This document shows, in pieces, positions 36,915 through 44,724 of a stretch of DNA of 64,000 nucleotides; the stretch's first letter is position 1, and each line of letters starts with the position of its first letter. Made by a program: the position numbers and the translations under genes. Under the pieces are notes generated by a model, which saw only the letters and a program-made list of their open reading frames with translations, was not told the DNA's origin and ran no database searches. Source of the DNA: Vibrio viridaestus (GTDB lineage Bacteria; Pseudomonadota; Gammaproteobacteria; Enterobacterales; Vibrionaceae); assembly GCF_003856525.1 (NCBI RefSeq), contig NZ_RJVQ01000004.1, positions 62,001-126,000 on the forward strand. Reading direction: 5' to 3'.

Positions 36915-38627
36915 ATGAGTAATAAAGGGTTTATTAAGTCATTTGAAATTGATACAGGAGTTAGTGCTGACTTTCTAGAAAATGCTTTAACGAAAGATGT
37001 GACAACTCTTGAAGCATTATTTGACTTAGTGGACAACTCTATTGATGCCGCCAGAGATAGTCTGCTTCGGAATAAATATAAAATAGGACGAGATGGATTG
37101 CCTGAAGATTACTTTGGTTATGGTGTTAAAATCCGGATTGACCAGAATAGTGTAAGGATTCTCGACAATTGTTCTGGTATTGATGAAGAAACTCTTTCTA
37201 AGAGGGCCCTGTATACGAACAAGCCTTCACAACATGAATACGGAATAGGCTTATATGGAATTGGACTTAAACGTTCTTTGCTAAAAATGGGGACAGATTA
37301 CGCTTTGTCTGTAGATAATGGACGAGTTGAGTGTAAGACTAAATTCACCAATAAAAGTATTGGGGGAAACCGAGAGCAGACACCAATCGCAAATGAATAT
37401 GTATCTAAGAAGCGCGTTAAATCTTTTTTTTCTGTCTCCAAGCTGAAAACGGAAATTTCAAATGATTTGCATAGCCCTAAATGGTTTGAAAATGCAGTGG
37501 AAATCTTTCAATTAAGATATGGGATATATCTTAAAAAAGGATTTCAGATAGTGCTACATAATGTTGTATGCAAGAGAAGAGAAAATATTGAAGGAGTTGC
37601 ACCTTCAATGAGGCTTGATGGGCCTGTTTTACCAGAAAGGAAAAGGATAAAGTTTGGTGACGTTGAGGTGGTTATTGAGTCAGGTATTCATTCAGATTAC
37701 GTTTTCCCTGGAGAAGAAAGTCATAACTTATCAAACAATAGAAAACTGACCCAATTTTTTGGGATTTACTTTTCTTGCAATGACCGCGTTATTGTTGCCG
37801 CTAGCACAGAGAAAATCCATGGCTGGTTAGCAAAATGGCACTCTGAGTACAATGGCTTTGTTTGTTGGGTGAAATTTATATCTAAAGATGCAGGATTACT
37901 ACCTTGGAATACAGCCAAAACAGCTCTCAGGACAGATAGCAGTTTGTTTTTGGAAGTGCGAGAACAGTTGCAACCTATCGCTGATGAATATCGGTCTGAA
38001 ATAAAGAAAAGGTATAGTGATAAACCAAATAAATCAAAAAAAAATAAGATATTGGATGAGAAAGAAGATGAATCGAACAAAGTGAAAAAAAATCGTGCAA
38101 ATCCAGAAAAACGTGAACAGAAAAATAAACCTAGGTTGAGACCTAAAACCGAACTGTCAAGAGATAGAGCAATACTGGTAGATTGGAATAAGTGTGAAAC
38201 TATCGTTCCAAGTGACAGGGAAAAGGAATACCATATTTTTGCGGAGCTGTGTCAACTGAGCTCTAAAGATGTACCAATTGCTTGTGTTATGATGATAAGA
38301 GTTTTTCTTGAAACTAGTGTTAAGCAGGCTTCTCTTGCGCTCGACTTGTCTTGGAAAAACCTTTCTAAGACTTCATTACTTGTGGCTGAGAAACTTCATG
38401 ATGAGGGTTATATTTCTGCTCCTGTAAAAGAATTAGTAAGACAATATTGTAATACAGAGCAAGGACTCTTCTCCATAAACAGTATTCAGTCCCATGTCCA
38501 CTCAACTAGATTTCACCCCAGCCAACCAAAAGCTAATACATATTGGGACGAGTTAGATCCGTTTTTAGCTGGATGTTGGAGGTATATCCAAGACTTTGAC
38601 TTGTATGGGGCAAAACAAACTTCTTAA
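36915..38627 (+). CDS. Second GHKL ATPase of cargo cassette, with extra C-terminal domain
   Basis: The 570-residue product has an N-box DLVDN (37-41), G1 box DNCSG (84-88) and lid box GIGLYGIGLK (110-119), then a transducer-like domain with CNDRVIV and LPWNTAKTALRTDSS, matching the first GHKL protein. The N-box glutamate is again aspartate. A lysine-rich linker (about 365-410) leads to a helical C-terminal domain of about 150 residues (PIACVMMIRVFLETSVKQA to the end) absent from the first paralog. GTG 36909 is an alternative start; both have GGAG sites. It ends the cassette, 265 bp from the transposon end. Confidence 0.83.
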   Translation: MSNKGFIKSFEIDTGVSADFLENALTKDVTTLEALFDLVDNSIDAARDSLLRNKYKIGRDGLPEDYFGYGVKIRIDQNSVRILDNCSGIDEETLSKRALYTNKPSQHEYGIGLYGIGLKRSLLKMGTDYALSVDNGRVECKTKFTNKSIGGNREQTPIANEYVSKKRVKSFFSVSKLKTEISNDLHSPKWFENAVEIFQLRYGIYLKKGFQIVLHNVVCKRRENIEGVAPSMRLDGPVLPERKRIKFGDVEVVIESGIHSDYVFPGEESHNLSNNRKLTQFFGIYFSCNDRVIVAASTEKIHGWLAKWHSEYNGFVCWVKFISKDAGLLPWNTAKTALRTDSSLFLEVREQLQPIADEYRSEIKKRYSDKPNKSKKNKILDEKEDESNKVKKNRANPEKREQKNKPRLRPKTELSRDRAILVDWNKCETIVPSDREKEYHIFAELCQLSSKDVPIACVMMIRVFLETSVKQASLALDLSWKNLSKTSLLVAEKLHDEGYISAPVKELVRQYCNTEQGLFSINSIQSHVHSTRFHPSQPKANTYWDELDPFLAGCWRYIQDFDLYGAKQTS

Positions 38628-38740
38628 TACTATACTTATCGCAGTTTATTGATATAACAACTGAAATTGTGAAGTGGTCAACTAAAGTTGGCCTGTGAGT
38701 TTAAACATGAATAAGTATAGATGGAGGTGTTTGTCAAAAT

Positions 38741-38892
38741 TATAGTATGAAACTTTATTACTCACTATAGGCTGTATTGAAAAAGTTAAAATTCAATTGG
38801 TATGATACTTTATTTTCCAATCTCACCAAAAATCATACGACAGTACAACGTTTATAGCGACACTCAGTATGATACTTTTTTACCTTCCTACA
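38741..38892 (-). repeat. Left-end terminal region with three spaced TnsB-type sites
   Basis: On the minus strand the terminus TGTAGGAAGG is followed by sites at 38863-38881, 38797-38815 and 38742-38760, each near AATAAAGTNTCATACTNAG. Their wide spacing is that of a Tn7 left end. The stretch 38628-38740 holds no gene; a weak 8-bp hairpin lies at 38676-38693. Confidence 0.87.
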
Positions 38893-38897
38893 TGTGG
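38893..38897. repeat. Target-site duplication (TGTGG), distal side
   Basis: The second copy of TGTGG, directly after the CCTACA terminus of the transposon, matches 23840-23844. Confidence 0.92.
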
Positions 38898-38925
38898 TGC
38901 CTGTATTAACAGGCACCATTTTGAT
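38895..38925 (+). terminator. Displaced glmS terminator
   Basis: A perfect 10-bp stem (TGGTGCCTGT / ACAGGCACCA) with an ATTA loop and a following T-rich run starts inside the duplicated target. Without the transposon it would lie about 21 bp past the glmS stop, so it is the original glmS terminator. The first bases of the stem are also the target duplication. Confidence 0.8.
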
Positions 38926-39437
38926 TTATCTCCTGCTAACCTCTATTTTTAAATCTCTTATTAAGTTCCTTTTATTTCATTCCTTATCTTTGCATTAAAT
39001 GTATTTTGATGTTTTTCTTTCATTGAAAATATCAATCTCATATTTCTTTAAACCTTATGCTAATAAAGAGGTTTATTGGATTTTCATAAAGTTATTTGAT
39101 GGTTTATATCAAATTAATGATGGTTTTTTGATAATTGATGGCTTTATGGCTGAAGCAAATGAAAGAAAACTGCAAAAGAGTGATCTAACCAATGTTATTG
39201 AATCTTGGTGAGCGACATTTCTTCTTTTTCTTCTGGGGTAGGAATAGAATGTACCAATCAAAAAGAGAGTGGTTTTGGAATGTTTATTTCAAGTTGCTGA
39301 AGAGATGAGAACAACTCACTGACTGTTACCCTACGACTTTCAGCGCCAGACTTGATGTAGAACCAAAACGGTATAAGTACACAATTATTTATTCGCCGAA
39401 TAGGCAAATAGCTAAGACACAATTTCTGGAGGAATTC
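38926..39437. other. AT-rich intergenic region past the transposon
   Basis: This 512-bp stretch is very AT-rich. A 70-codon plus-strand frame (38999-39211) lacks a ribosome binding site and recognisable sequence, so I do not call it. The last part must hold the promoter of the IolH-like gene, which has a GGAGGA ribosome binding site at about 39430; I saw no sigma-54 element or operator. Confidence 0.5.
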
Positions 39438-40340
39438 ATGAAGATTGCATTTGACGTGGATGTGCTTGCAAAGCAAATGAGCATTACCGATATGGTTCAC
39501 CAAGTCGCAGACTGGGGCTACAAATATATTGAGCAGTCACCACATCCTCGTATCAACCCTTTCTACAAACACCCTCTGTTCTCTAGAGAGTGTGAATCTG
39601 AATACAAAAAAGCATTAAGACAAGCTGGTGTTGATATTTCTTCTTTTATCGTTGTATATCGTTGGTCTGGTCCAACTGAAGAGCAACGTAAACACGCTGT
39701 TGAAAACTGGAAGAAAATCGTTCAGATCGCAGTCGATATGGATGTTCAGGTAATCAATACAGAACTTTCAGGCGATCCAAACCAACCAGAAATCTGTAAC
39801 GGTATGTGGTTCCGTTCTATGGATGAACTGTTACCTTTATTCGAAAAAGAAGGTATTCGTGTAGAAATTCAGTCGCACCCATTCGATTTCTGTGAATTGA
39901 ACAATGAAACATGTGACATGGTTAAGTCTTACCGTTCAGATAACTTAACTTATGTTTATTCATCTCCACACGGTTTCTTCTATGACCAAGGTAAAGGCGA
40001 TGTTCGTAGCATGCTAGAATACGCTGGTGATGAACTATCTCATGTATTGTTTGCAGATACTTATAACCAAACATTAGATTGTCGTTATATCGTTAACCCA
40101 CCATGGTTGAACGGTCGTGGTTCTGCTGATGTAGCGGTTCACCAACACCTTGCAATGGGTGAAGGTGATGTTGATTTCGATGAAATCTTCGCAACTCTTC
40201 GTGATATGAACTTTGCAAACAAAACGTTCAAAGTGGGTGGAGAAGCTATCTCTTGTGTATCTTACTTCGGTTTCCCTGATAAGATTGCAACTCAAGCGGT
40301 TGAAGCTCGTGAACGCATCGAACGTGAACTGCTAGGTTAA
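39438..40340 (+). CDS. IolH-like sugar phosphate isomerase/epimerase family protein
   Basis: The 300-residue product is a xylose-isomerase-like TIM barrel. Its N-terminus (MKIAFDVDV, then YKYIEQSPHPRINPFYKHP) and YRWSGP motif resemble Bacillus IolH, an inositol-catabolism protein whose exact reaction is not firm. Likely metal ligands are in the segments NTELSG, EIQSHPFDF, and FADTYNQ. It has its own strong ribosome binding site (GGAGGA) and a terminator, and stands alone about 7 kb from the transporter/iolG operon. Codon use is biased, suggesting good expression. Confidence 0.78.
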   Translation: MKIAFDVDVLAKQMSITDMVHQVADWGYKYIEQSPHPRINPFYKHPLFSRECESEYKKALRQAGVDISSFIVVYRWSGPTEEQRKHAVENWKKIVQIAVDMDVQVINTELSGDPNQPEICNGMWFRSMDELLPLFEKEGIRVEIQSHPFDFCELNNETCDMVKSYRSDNLTYVYSSPHGFFYDQGKGDVRSMLEYAGDELSHVLFADTYNQTLDCRYIVNPPWLNGRGSADVAVHQHLAMGEGDVDFDEIFATLRDMNFANKTFKVGGEAISCVSYFGFPDKIATQAVEARERIERELLG

Positions 40341-40362
40341 TTAGTTCCGTATAAAAATACAT

Positions 40363-40388
40363 AAAGGGCGCTTTGTTAAGCGCCCTTT
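40363..40388. terminator. Bidirectional terminator between IolH-like and OlsF-like genes
   Basis: A perfect 11-bp stem (AAAGGGCGCTT / AAGCGCCCTTT) with a TGTT loop has A and T runs on both sides and lies between two convergent genes. Confidence 0.9.
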
Positions 40389-40413
40389 TTATTACTCGTT
40401 CACGACTGGTCTA

Positions 40414-42171
40414 TTACTTATTGTGATAATCCAAATAGTGCTGTGATGCTTCTAGTCCCATATATTTAGCCAGAGTTTTGTGTTCTACATTGCGTAGGTC
40501 AACAACAATTAACCCATCTAAAGCGTCATGGAAATTTTCATCGACGTTGAAACTGACAAATTTGCCATTTAGGCCGAGGTATTGACGCAATAATACCGGA
40601 ACACCTTTACCCTCATCCATACGCGATATGATTTTTGATAACAGCTGAATATCAGCCAGTGCACTGAGCAGGCTAGCATTCCAGTCGGTATGTTTATCTT
40701 TTTTAAGAGGGTTAGTTGCGGCCACTAGCTTGGCTTGATGATCGTCGTAAAAGTGTAATGACATGGTTTGTGCCAGCAATTGTCTAGCTTCGTTGCTGTA
40801 ATCATTACTTATGCTGACTGGGCCAAAAAGGTGGGTATATTCAGGGTTTCTACTTACAAACGTAGCAATACCTTTCCATAGCAACATGAGTGGAGCCATA
40901 CTCTTTTGATAGTCTAACGCGACCACAGAGCGTCCCATTTCAATCGATTTACCCATGTTATCGATAAAGCGCGGTTGATAATTAAATAATGTACTGGAAT
41001 AGAGTCCTTTGATACCGTGACGAGGAACAATATGATCGACTAAGCCTAACCGATAAGCCCCGACTAGTTTGTCTGCCGATTTATCCCAAATAAAAAGGTG
41101 ATAATATTCTTGATCGTATCGATCGACGTCCAGAGTTAAGCCAGTTCCTTCGCCGACTTGCCTAAAGGTAATTTCACGGATACGGCCAATCTCATGCAAA
41201 ATGCATGGTATATCTCCGGCTTTCGCACAATAAACGTCGAACTCGTTATGTGATAGCAGGTGGTGTCTTTCTGATAGCTTATCGATGTCCGCCTTTAAAT
41301 CACTCATAGGAAGCGCGGCGCAAACGGAAGGAAGAGGGTGGTCCGCATCACTTTTGTTACGAGCTTTCTTTGTCGCTGGATTGAGTAGATAGGTATTGAA
41401 GCGTAAATAACTGACAAGTTGAGCATCTGATAGGGTATCAATCTCTCGATATTTAATGGCTTGTCCAATCGAGATATCAATCGGCTTATCTTTTTTATTC
41501 AGAAGCTCTCTGCCTAACATCAGTGTTCTGAGCAATGGATGTATTTTCCCTGCCATATAAAAGCGCTTAGAGTTCTGACCATTAATGAAAATCGGCACTG
41601 ACGTCGCTTTGTGTTTCTTTATCAGACGACTAACCGAGGTACTCCACTCTTTATCCTGCAGCTTTTGTTCTTTTCTATCGGTTAGATGAGAAACCTCTCC
41701 GGCTGGAAATATGAGCAGCAAACCACCGGATTCCAAGTGACGGTGCGCCGTGCGCATGGCCGTGATGTTAGACGTCTGTGCTGCCTTTTCATTCAACACA
41801 TCCACACCGATAAAAAGTTGGTCTAATTCGGGAACGGTTTTCAGGTATTGATTAGCCAGAATCTGTATATCCTGCCTTAATGAGAGCAGCATTTCAGCGA
41901 GAATGACTCCTTCAACACATCCAAGTGGATGATTCGCTACCACAACCGTAGGGCCTTGTTCAGGAATGTTCGAAAGGTTGCCTTTGACTACGTTGTAGTC
42001 GATTCCAAGTACTTCAAGTGTGAATCTCAGAAACTGCTGTGTATCACAGCCCACAGGTCTTTGATGATAGAACCTGTCTAGTTGATTGAGACCTGTGGCC
42101 CACTCAGCAATATTCTCACCCATACCAAATGGTGTTTTGCGTGGTAAACGAAAAGGGCTGGAAGTAAGCAT
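40414..42171 (-). CDS. Bifunctional acyltransferase, OlsF-like ornithine lipid synthase
   Basis: The 585-residue product has an N-terminal PlsC-type O-acyltransferase domain (HPLGCVEG at about residues 90-97 and FPAGEVS at about 165) and a C-terminal GNAT/hemolysin-type N-acyltransferase domain (about 300-520, with EITFRQVGEGTGL and EMGRSVV). This order fits OlsF, which makes phosphorus-free ornithine lipids from ornithine and two acyl donors. V. cholerae has a homolog (VC0489) right after glmS in gene order, agreeing with this place. The start has a GAGG ribosome binding site about 10 nt upstream. Confidence 0.82.
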   Translation of the reverse strand: MLTSSPFRLPRKTPFGMGENIAEWATGLNQLDRFYHQRPVGCDTQQFLRFTLEVLGIDYNVVKGNLSNIPEQGPTVVVANHPLGCVEGVILAEMLLSLRQDIQILANQYLKTVPELDQLFIGVDVLNEKAAQTSNITAMRTAHRHLESGGLLLIFPAGEVSHLTDRKEQKLQDKEWSTSVSRLIKKHKATSVPIFINGQNSKRFYMAGKIHPLLRTLMLGRELLNKKDKPIDISIGQAIKYREIDTLSDAQLVSYLRFNTYLLNPATKKARNKSDADHPLPSVCAALPMSDLKADIDKLSERHHLLSHNEFDVYCAKAGDIPCILHEIGRIREITFRQVGEGTGLTLDVDRYDQEYYHLFIWDKSADKLVGAYRLGLVDHIVPRHGIKGLYSSTLFNYQPRFIDNMGKSIEMGRSVVALDYQKSMAPLMLLWKGIATFVSRNPEYTHLFGPVSISNDYSNEARQLLAQTMSLHFYDDHQAKLVAATNPLKKDKHTDWNASLLSALADIQLLSKIISRMDEGKGVPVLLRQYLGLNGKFVSFNVDENFHDALDGLIVVDLRNVEHKTLAKYMGLEASQHYLDYHNK

Positions 42172-42504
42172 AATAAAAACCTCATCATCGTAGCTTATCT
42201 TCCATGCTAGAAACCCAATATGTCATTTGAACTGCACTTTCATGAGCTTTTTATTGCAAGAATATTTAAGGATAGTCATCTTACGTACAGCTATTGAAGT
42301 ATTTGGCCTACTATGTTCTAAATGCTTTAATTATATTTATATATATGATTTTTAATTATTTTTAATATTGCGTTCAGGTTATTTAGTATTTGGAACATCA
42401 TGATCTAAATACTAACTGAGTGGCGTACTTGTGGAATGGAATTAGGAAGAGGAGAATAAAAGCATCAGATGTAAATTCAATGAATTAGTTTAGAGAGGTT
42501 TGGT
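42172..42504. other. Intergenic region between OlsF-like and MarC-like genes
   Basis: This 333-bp AT-rich stretch separates two divergent genes and must contain their promoters. I see no gene, clear operator or hairpin in it. Confidence 0.6.
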
Positions 42505-43143
42505 TTGGACGTTTTGATAACTCATGCTCTTTCCGTCTTCATGGGCTTTTTCGCCATCATGAATCCGATTGCCAATACACCAGTTTTTCTCGGATTGACC
42601 TCAGAAGAAAGCCACACTCAACGTAAAAAAATCGCCTCTACGGCGCTACTTATCAGCTTTATCATTATTGTTATCTTTTCTGTTGCGGGAAAAGTCATTT
42701 TTGATTTGTTCGGTATTACATTACCGGCTTTTCGTATTACTGGCGGTATTTTAGTTGCGCTGGTTGGCTATCACATGTTGCAAGGTGGTGAGCATTCCTC
42801 AATTCAGCACCCAAGCGAAGAAGATAAGGAAAACAGTATCGATGCCATTATGAATATTGCAATATCGCCACTGGCGATGCCAATCTTAGCTGGACCTGGG
42901 ACCATTGCGACAGCGATAAACTTTTCTTCCTCGGGAAGAGTGAGTGATTTTGTTGTAACGATAGGGGCGTTTTTCGTCCTGTGCTTAATTAGTTATTTCT
43001 TTTTTATTTTTGGTGAGAGATTCGTTCACTATTTGGGAGAGAACGGGATTAAAGTTGTGACTCGTTTGATGGGGCTGATTCTGGCTGTCATTGGTGTTCA
43101 AATGCTCATAGCTGGCATTGGTGGAGCTATTACACAATTTTAA
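42505..43143 (+). CDS. MarC family inner-membrane protein, YhgN-like
   Basis: The 212-residue product has six hydrophobic segments and the MarC-family N-terminal pattern FMGFFAIMNPIANTPVFLGLT and ISPLAMPILAGPGTIA repeat. The family was once linked to multiple antibiotic resistance, but its transport function remains unknown. Translation probably begins at a TTG (42505), 8 nt after AGAGG; the first ATG lies in the first membrane segment and would remove half of it. Confidence 0.85.
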   Translation: MDVLITHALSVFMGFFAIMNPIANTPVFLGLTSEESHTQRKKIASTALLISFIIIVIFSVAGKVIFDLFGITLPAFRITGGILVALVGYHMLQGGEHSSIQHPSEEDKENSIDAIMNIAISPLAMPILAGPGTIATAINFSSSGRVSDFVVTIGAFFVLCLISYFFFIFGERFVHYLGENGIKVVTRLMGLILAVIGVQMLIAGIGGAITQF

Positions 43144-43253
43144 GAGATCCTAATGTGAATATGGTTTATATGTAATTAATGGCAGAGCATCATTTAGTAG
43201 TCTAATCTCATTTTTAGAACAGAGTAAAACGTGATTGGAAGGCTACTGAATAT

Positions 43254-44717
43254 ATGATGAGTTATTTTTCTAATTCTAAGGTAACGCCGTGGTTACTCAC
43301 GTTATCCATCATATTGTTTTTAATGCTCGATTTGTGCCTTTTAGGACTGAATTTTCGTGTTACTAAAGAAGTGTCCGAAGATGCTCTTGTTATAAATCTT
43401 GCTGGTCGCCAAAGGATGTTAACGCAAAGAATGTCCAAAGCGATCTTTCAGATCGATAAAGATCAGATCAATTCGCCAGAGTCTCAACTTTTGATTGAGC
43501 AGTTCGATCGTACTTATCGTCTTTTCAGTAAAACAATTGATGCATTTTATTATGGTGGTCTCATTACTGATGCTGAATCGAACATGGTGACCGTTAATCG
43601 TATTAACCTCCCAGAGGCTAGAAGTATTCTATTTCAGGCTCGGCAACTTAGTGAAATCATTGCACCACTCAATCAAATTGTAGCAGAGCATGGACTCACT
43701 TCGCGCACGTTAAATGATCTGCGCAAAATTATGGCTAATGTGAATGATAAGTTGCTTGATATGATGAATCAACTGACCGTTATTATTGAAAAAAACTCCA
43801 AGGAAAAAACCCAGTCTCTTCGTACGATTCAACTTGTTACTTTTTGTTTTGCGTTACTTAACTTTGCCGCAATCATCAGTTTATTTCGGCAAACTCATAA
43901 GCAGTCTAAAGATTTGGTCAGCATTCTCGATGAGTTATTTCAATCGACTAATGCTGCTTTGATTGTGTTTTCGCCCGATCAACGAGTGATTATGAGCAAT
44001 AAATACGCCAGTCATTTATTCGGTTATTCTCATCGTCAATTACACTACATGAAGCGAAGTTCATTACTCTTGACTGAGGGGAGCTCTGGTAAAGAAAGTA
44101 TCAGCCTGACTCAGGATGGAAGAGAGCTGGATGTTGAGGTTCATGAAAGAACAGTAACTCACAAGGGTAAGCAACTTCACGTGGTAACGATAATGGATGT
44201 GTCGAGCCATGTGGAGCGGGAACGCCAAGATCCTTTAACCGGAATGCAGAATCGCCACGCTCTTGCTCAGGCACTAGAAAGTAAGTCTGAACAGGTGAGA
44301 GCTCTTGGTGGAAGGTTTGCTTGCTTCTTTGTCGATTTGGATGGATTTAAAGAGGTGAACGATAAATACGGACATGATGCCGGAGACTGCGTTTTAAAAT
44401 GCTTTGCCAGTCGTTTGAAGAATAATCTCAGAGACAACGACCGAGTGTATCGTTTCGGCGGCGATGAGTTTATTGTCTTGGTTGATCTGTCAGCTAACGA
44501 TATTCCAATTGAAATGATATCGCAGAAGTTGCATGCCATTATGCAAAAGCCAATTAACCTGCATAACCATGATCCGATTTTATTGTCCTTAAGTGCTGGT
44601 GTTGCGGTTTATCCGGATGACACATCCGACACCGACCAATTGATCAACCTGGCGGATCAGTCGATGTATAGAGCAAAGCATGATCATTCTGTTGAAGTTG
44701 TTCGTTATCACGCTTAG
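43254..44717 (+). CDS. Membrane diguanylate cyclase with PilJ-type sensor
   Basis: The 487-residue product should make cyclic di-GMP. Order of parts: membrane segment (13-33), a PilJ-type helical sensor (INLAGRQRMLTQRMSK at 47-62), second membrane segment (about 200-220), a PAS domain (about 230-325), and GGDEF domain with an intact GGDEF signature at 402-406. The inhibitory I-site RxxD (RDND, 393-396) is present, so product feedback is expected. PilJ-type sensors resemble NarX-like nitrate or small-ligand sensors; the ligand here is unknown. It is convergent with the sigma-54 activator gene. Confidence 0.9.
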   Translation: MMSYFSNSKVTPWLLTLSIILFLMLDLCLLGLNFRVTKEVSEDALVINLAGRQRMLTQRMSKAIFQIDKDQINSPESQLLIEQFDRTYRLFSKTIDAFYYGGLITDAESNMVTVNRINLPEARSILFQARQLSEIIAPLNQIVAEHGLTSRTLNDLRKIMANVNDKLLDMMNQLTVIIEKNSKEKTQSLRTIQLVTFCFALLNFAAIISLFRQTHKQSKDLVSILDELFQSTNAALIVFSPDQRVIMSNKYASHLFGYSHRQLHYMKRSSLLLTEGSSGKESISLTQDGRELDVEVHERTVTHKGKQLHVVTIMDVSSHVERERQDPLTGMQNRHALAQALESKSEQVRALGGRFACFFVDLDGFKEVNDKYGHDAGDCVLKCFASRLKNNLRDNDRVYRFGGDEFIVLVDLSANDIPIEMISQKLHAIMQKPINLHNHDPILLSLSAGVAVYPDDTSDTDQLINLADQSMYRAKHDHSVEVVRYHA

Positions 44718-44724
44718 ATGAAAA

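Larger units (their letters stand above)
23845..38892. mobile_element. Complete Tn7-like transposon at attTn7
   Basis: The 15,048-bp element has inverted termini 5'-TGTAGG, three TnsB-type sites at each end, a 5-bp target duplication (TGTGG) and intact tnsABCDE. It is inserted 25 bp downstream of glmS, as with Tn7 itself. The glmS-proximal end is right-end-like (sites 20 bp apart) and the distal end is left-end-like (sites 55 and 66 bp apart). Cargo lies both between the right end and tnsA (three small genes) and between tnsE and the left end (a four-gene GHKL ATPase/methyltransferase cassette). The tns genes are clearly more GC-rich than the cargo. Confidence 0.95.

Noticed and set aside
35752-38627. 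Standard type II restriction-modification system
   Set aside because: A cytosine methyltransferase is present, but none of the neighbours shows a recognisable restriction endonuclease motif; the flanking genes are GHKL ATPases.
38676-38693. Terminator after the second GHKL ATPase gene
   Set aside because: The 8-bp stem has a 2-nt loop, one wobble pair and no T-run; too weak to call.
23845-38892. CRISPR-associated (CAST) type Tn7 element
   Set aside because: No cas genes or CRISPR-like repeats are present, and both TnsD and TnsE are intact, so this is the classic type.
38999-39211. 70-codon frame after the transposon
   Set aside because: Very AT-rich DNA, no ribosome binding site, no recognisable sequence; probably chance.
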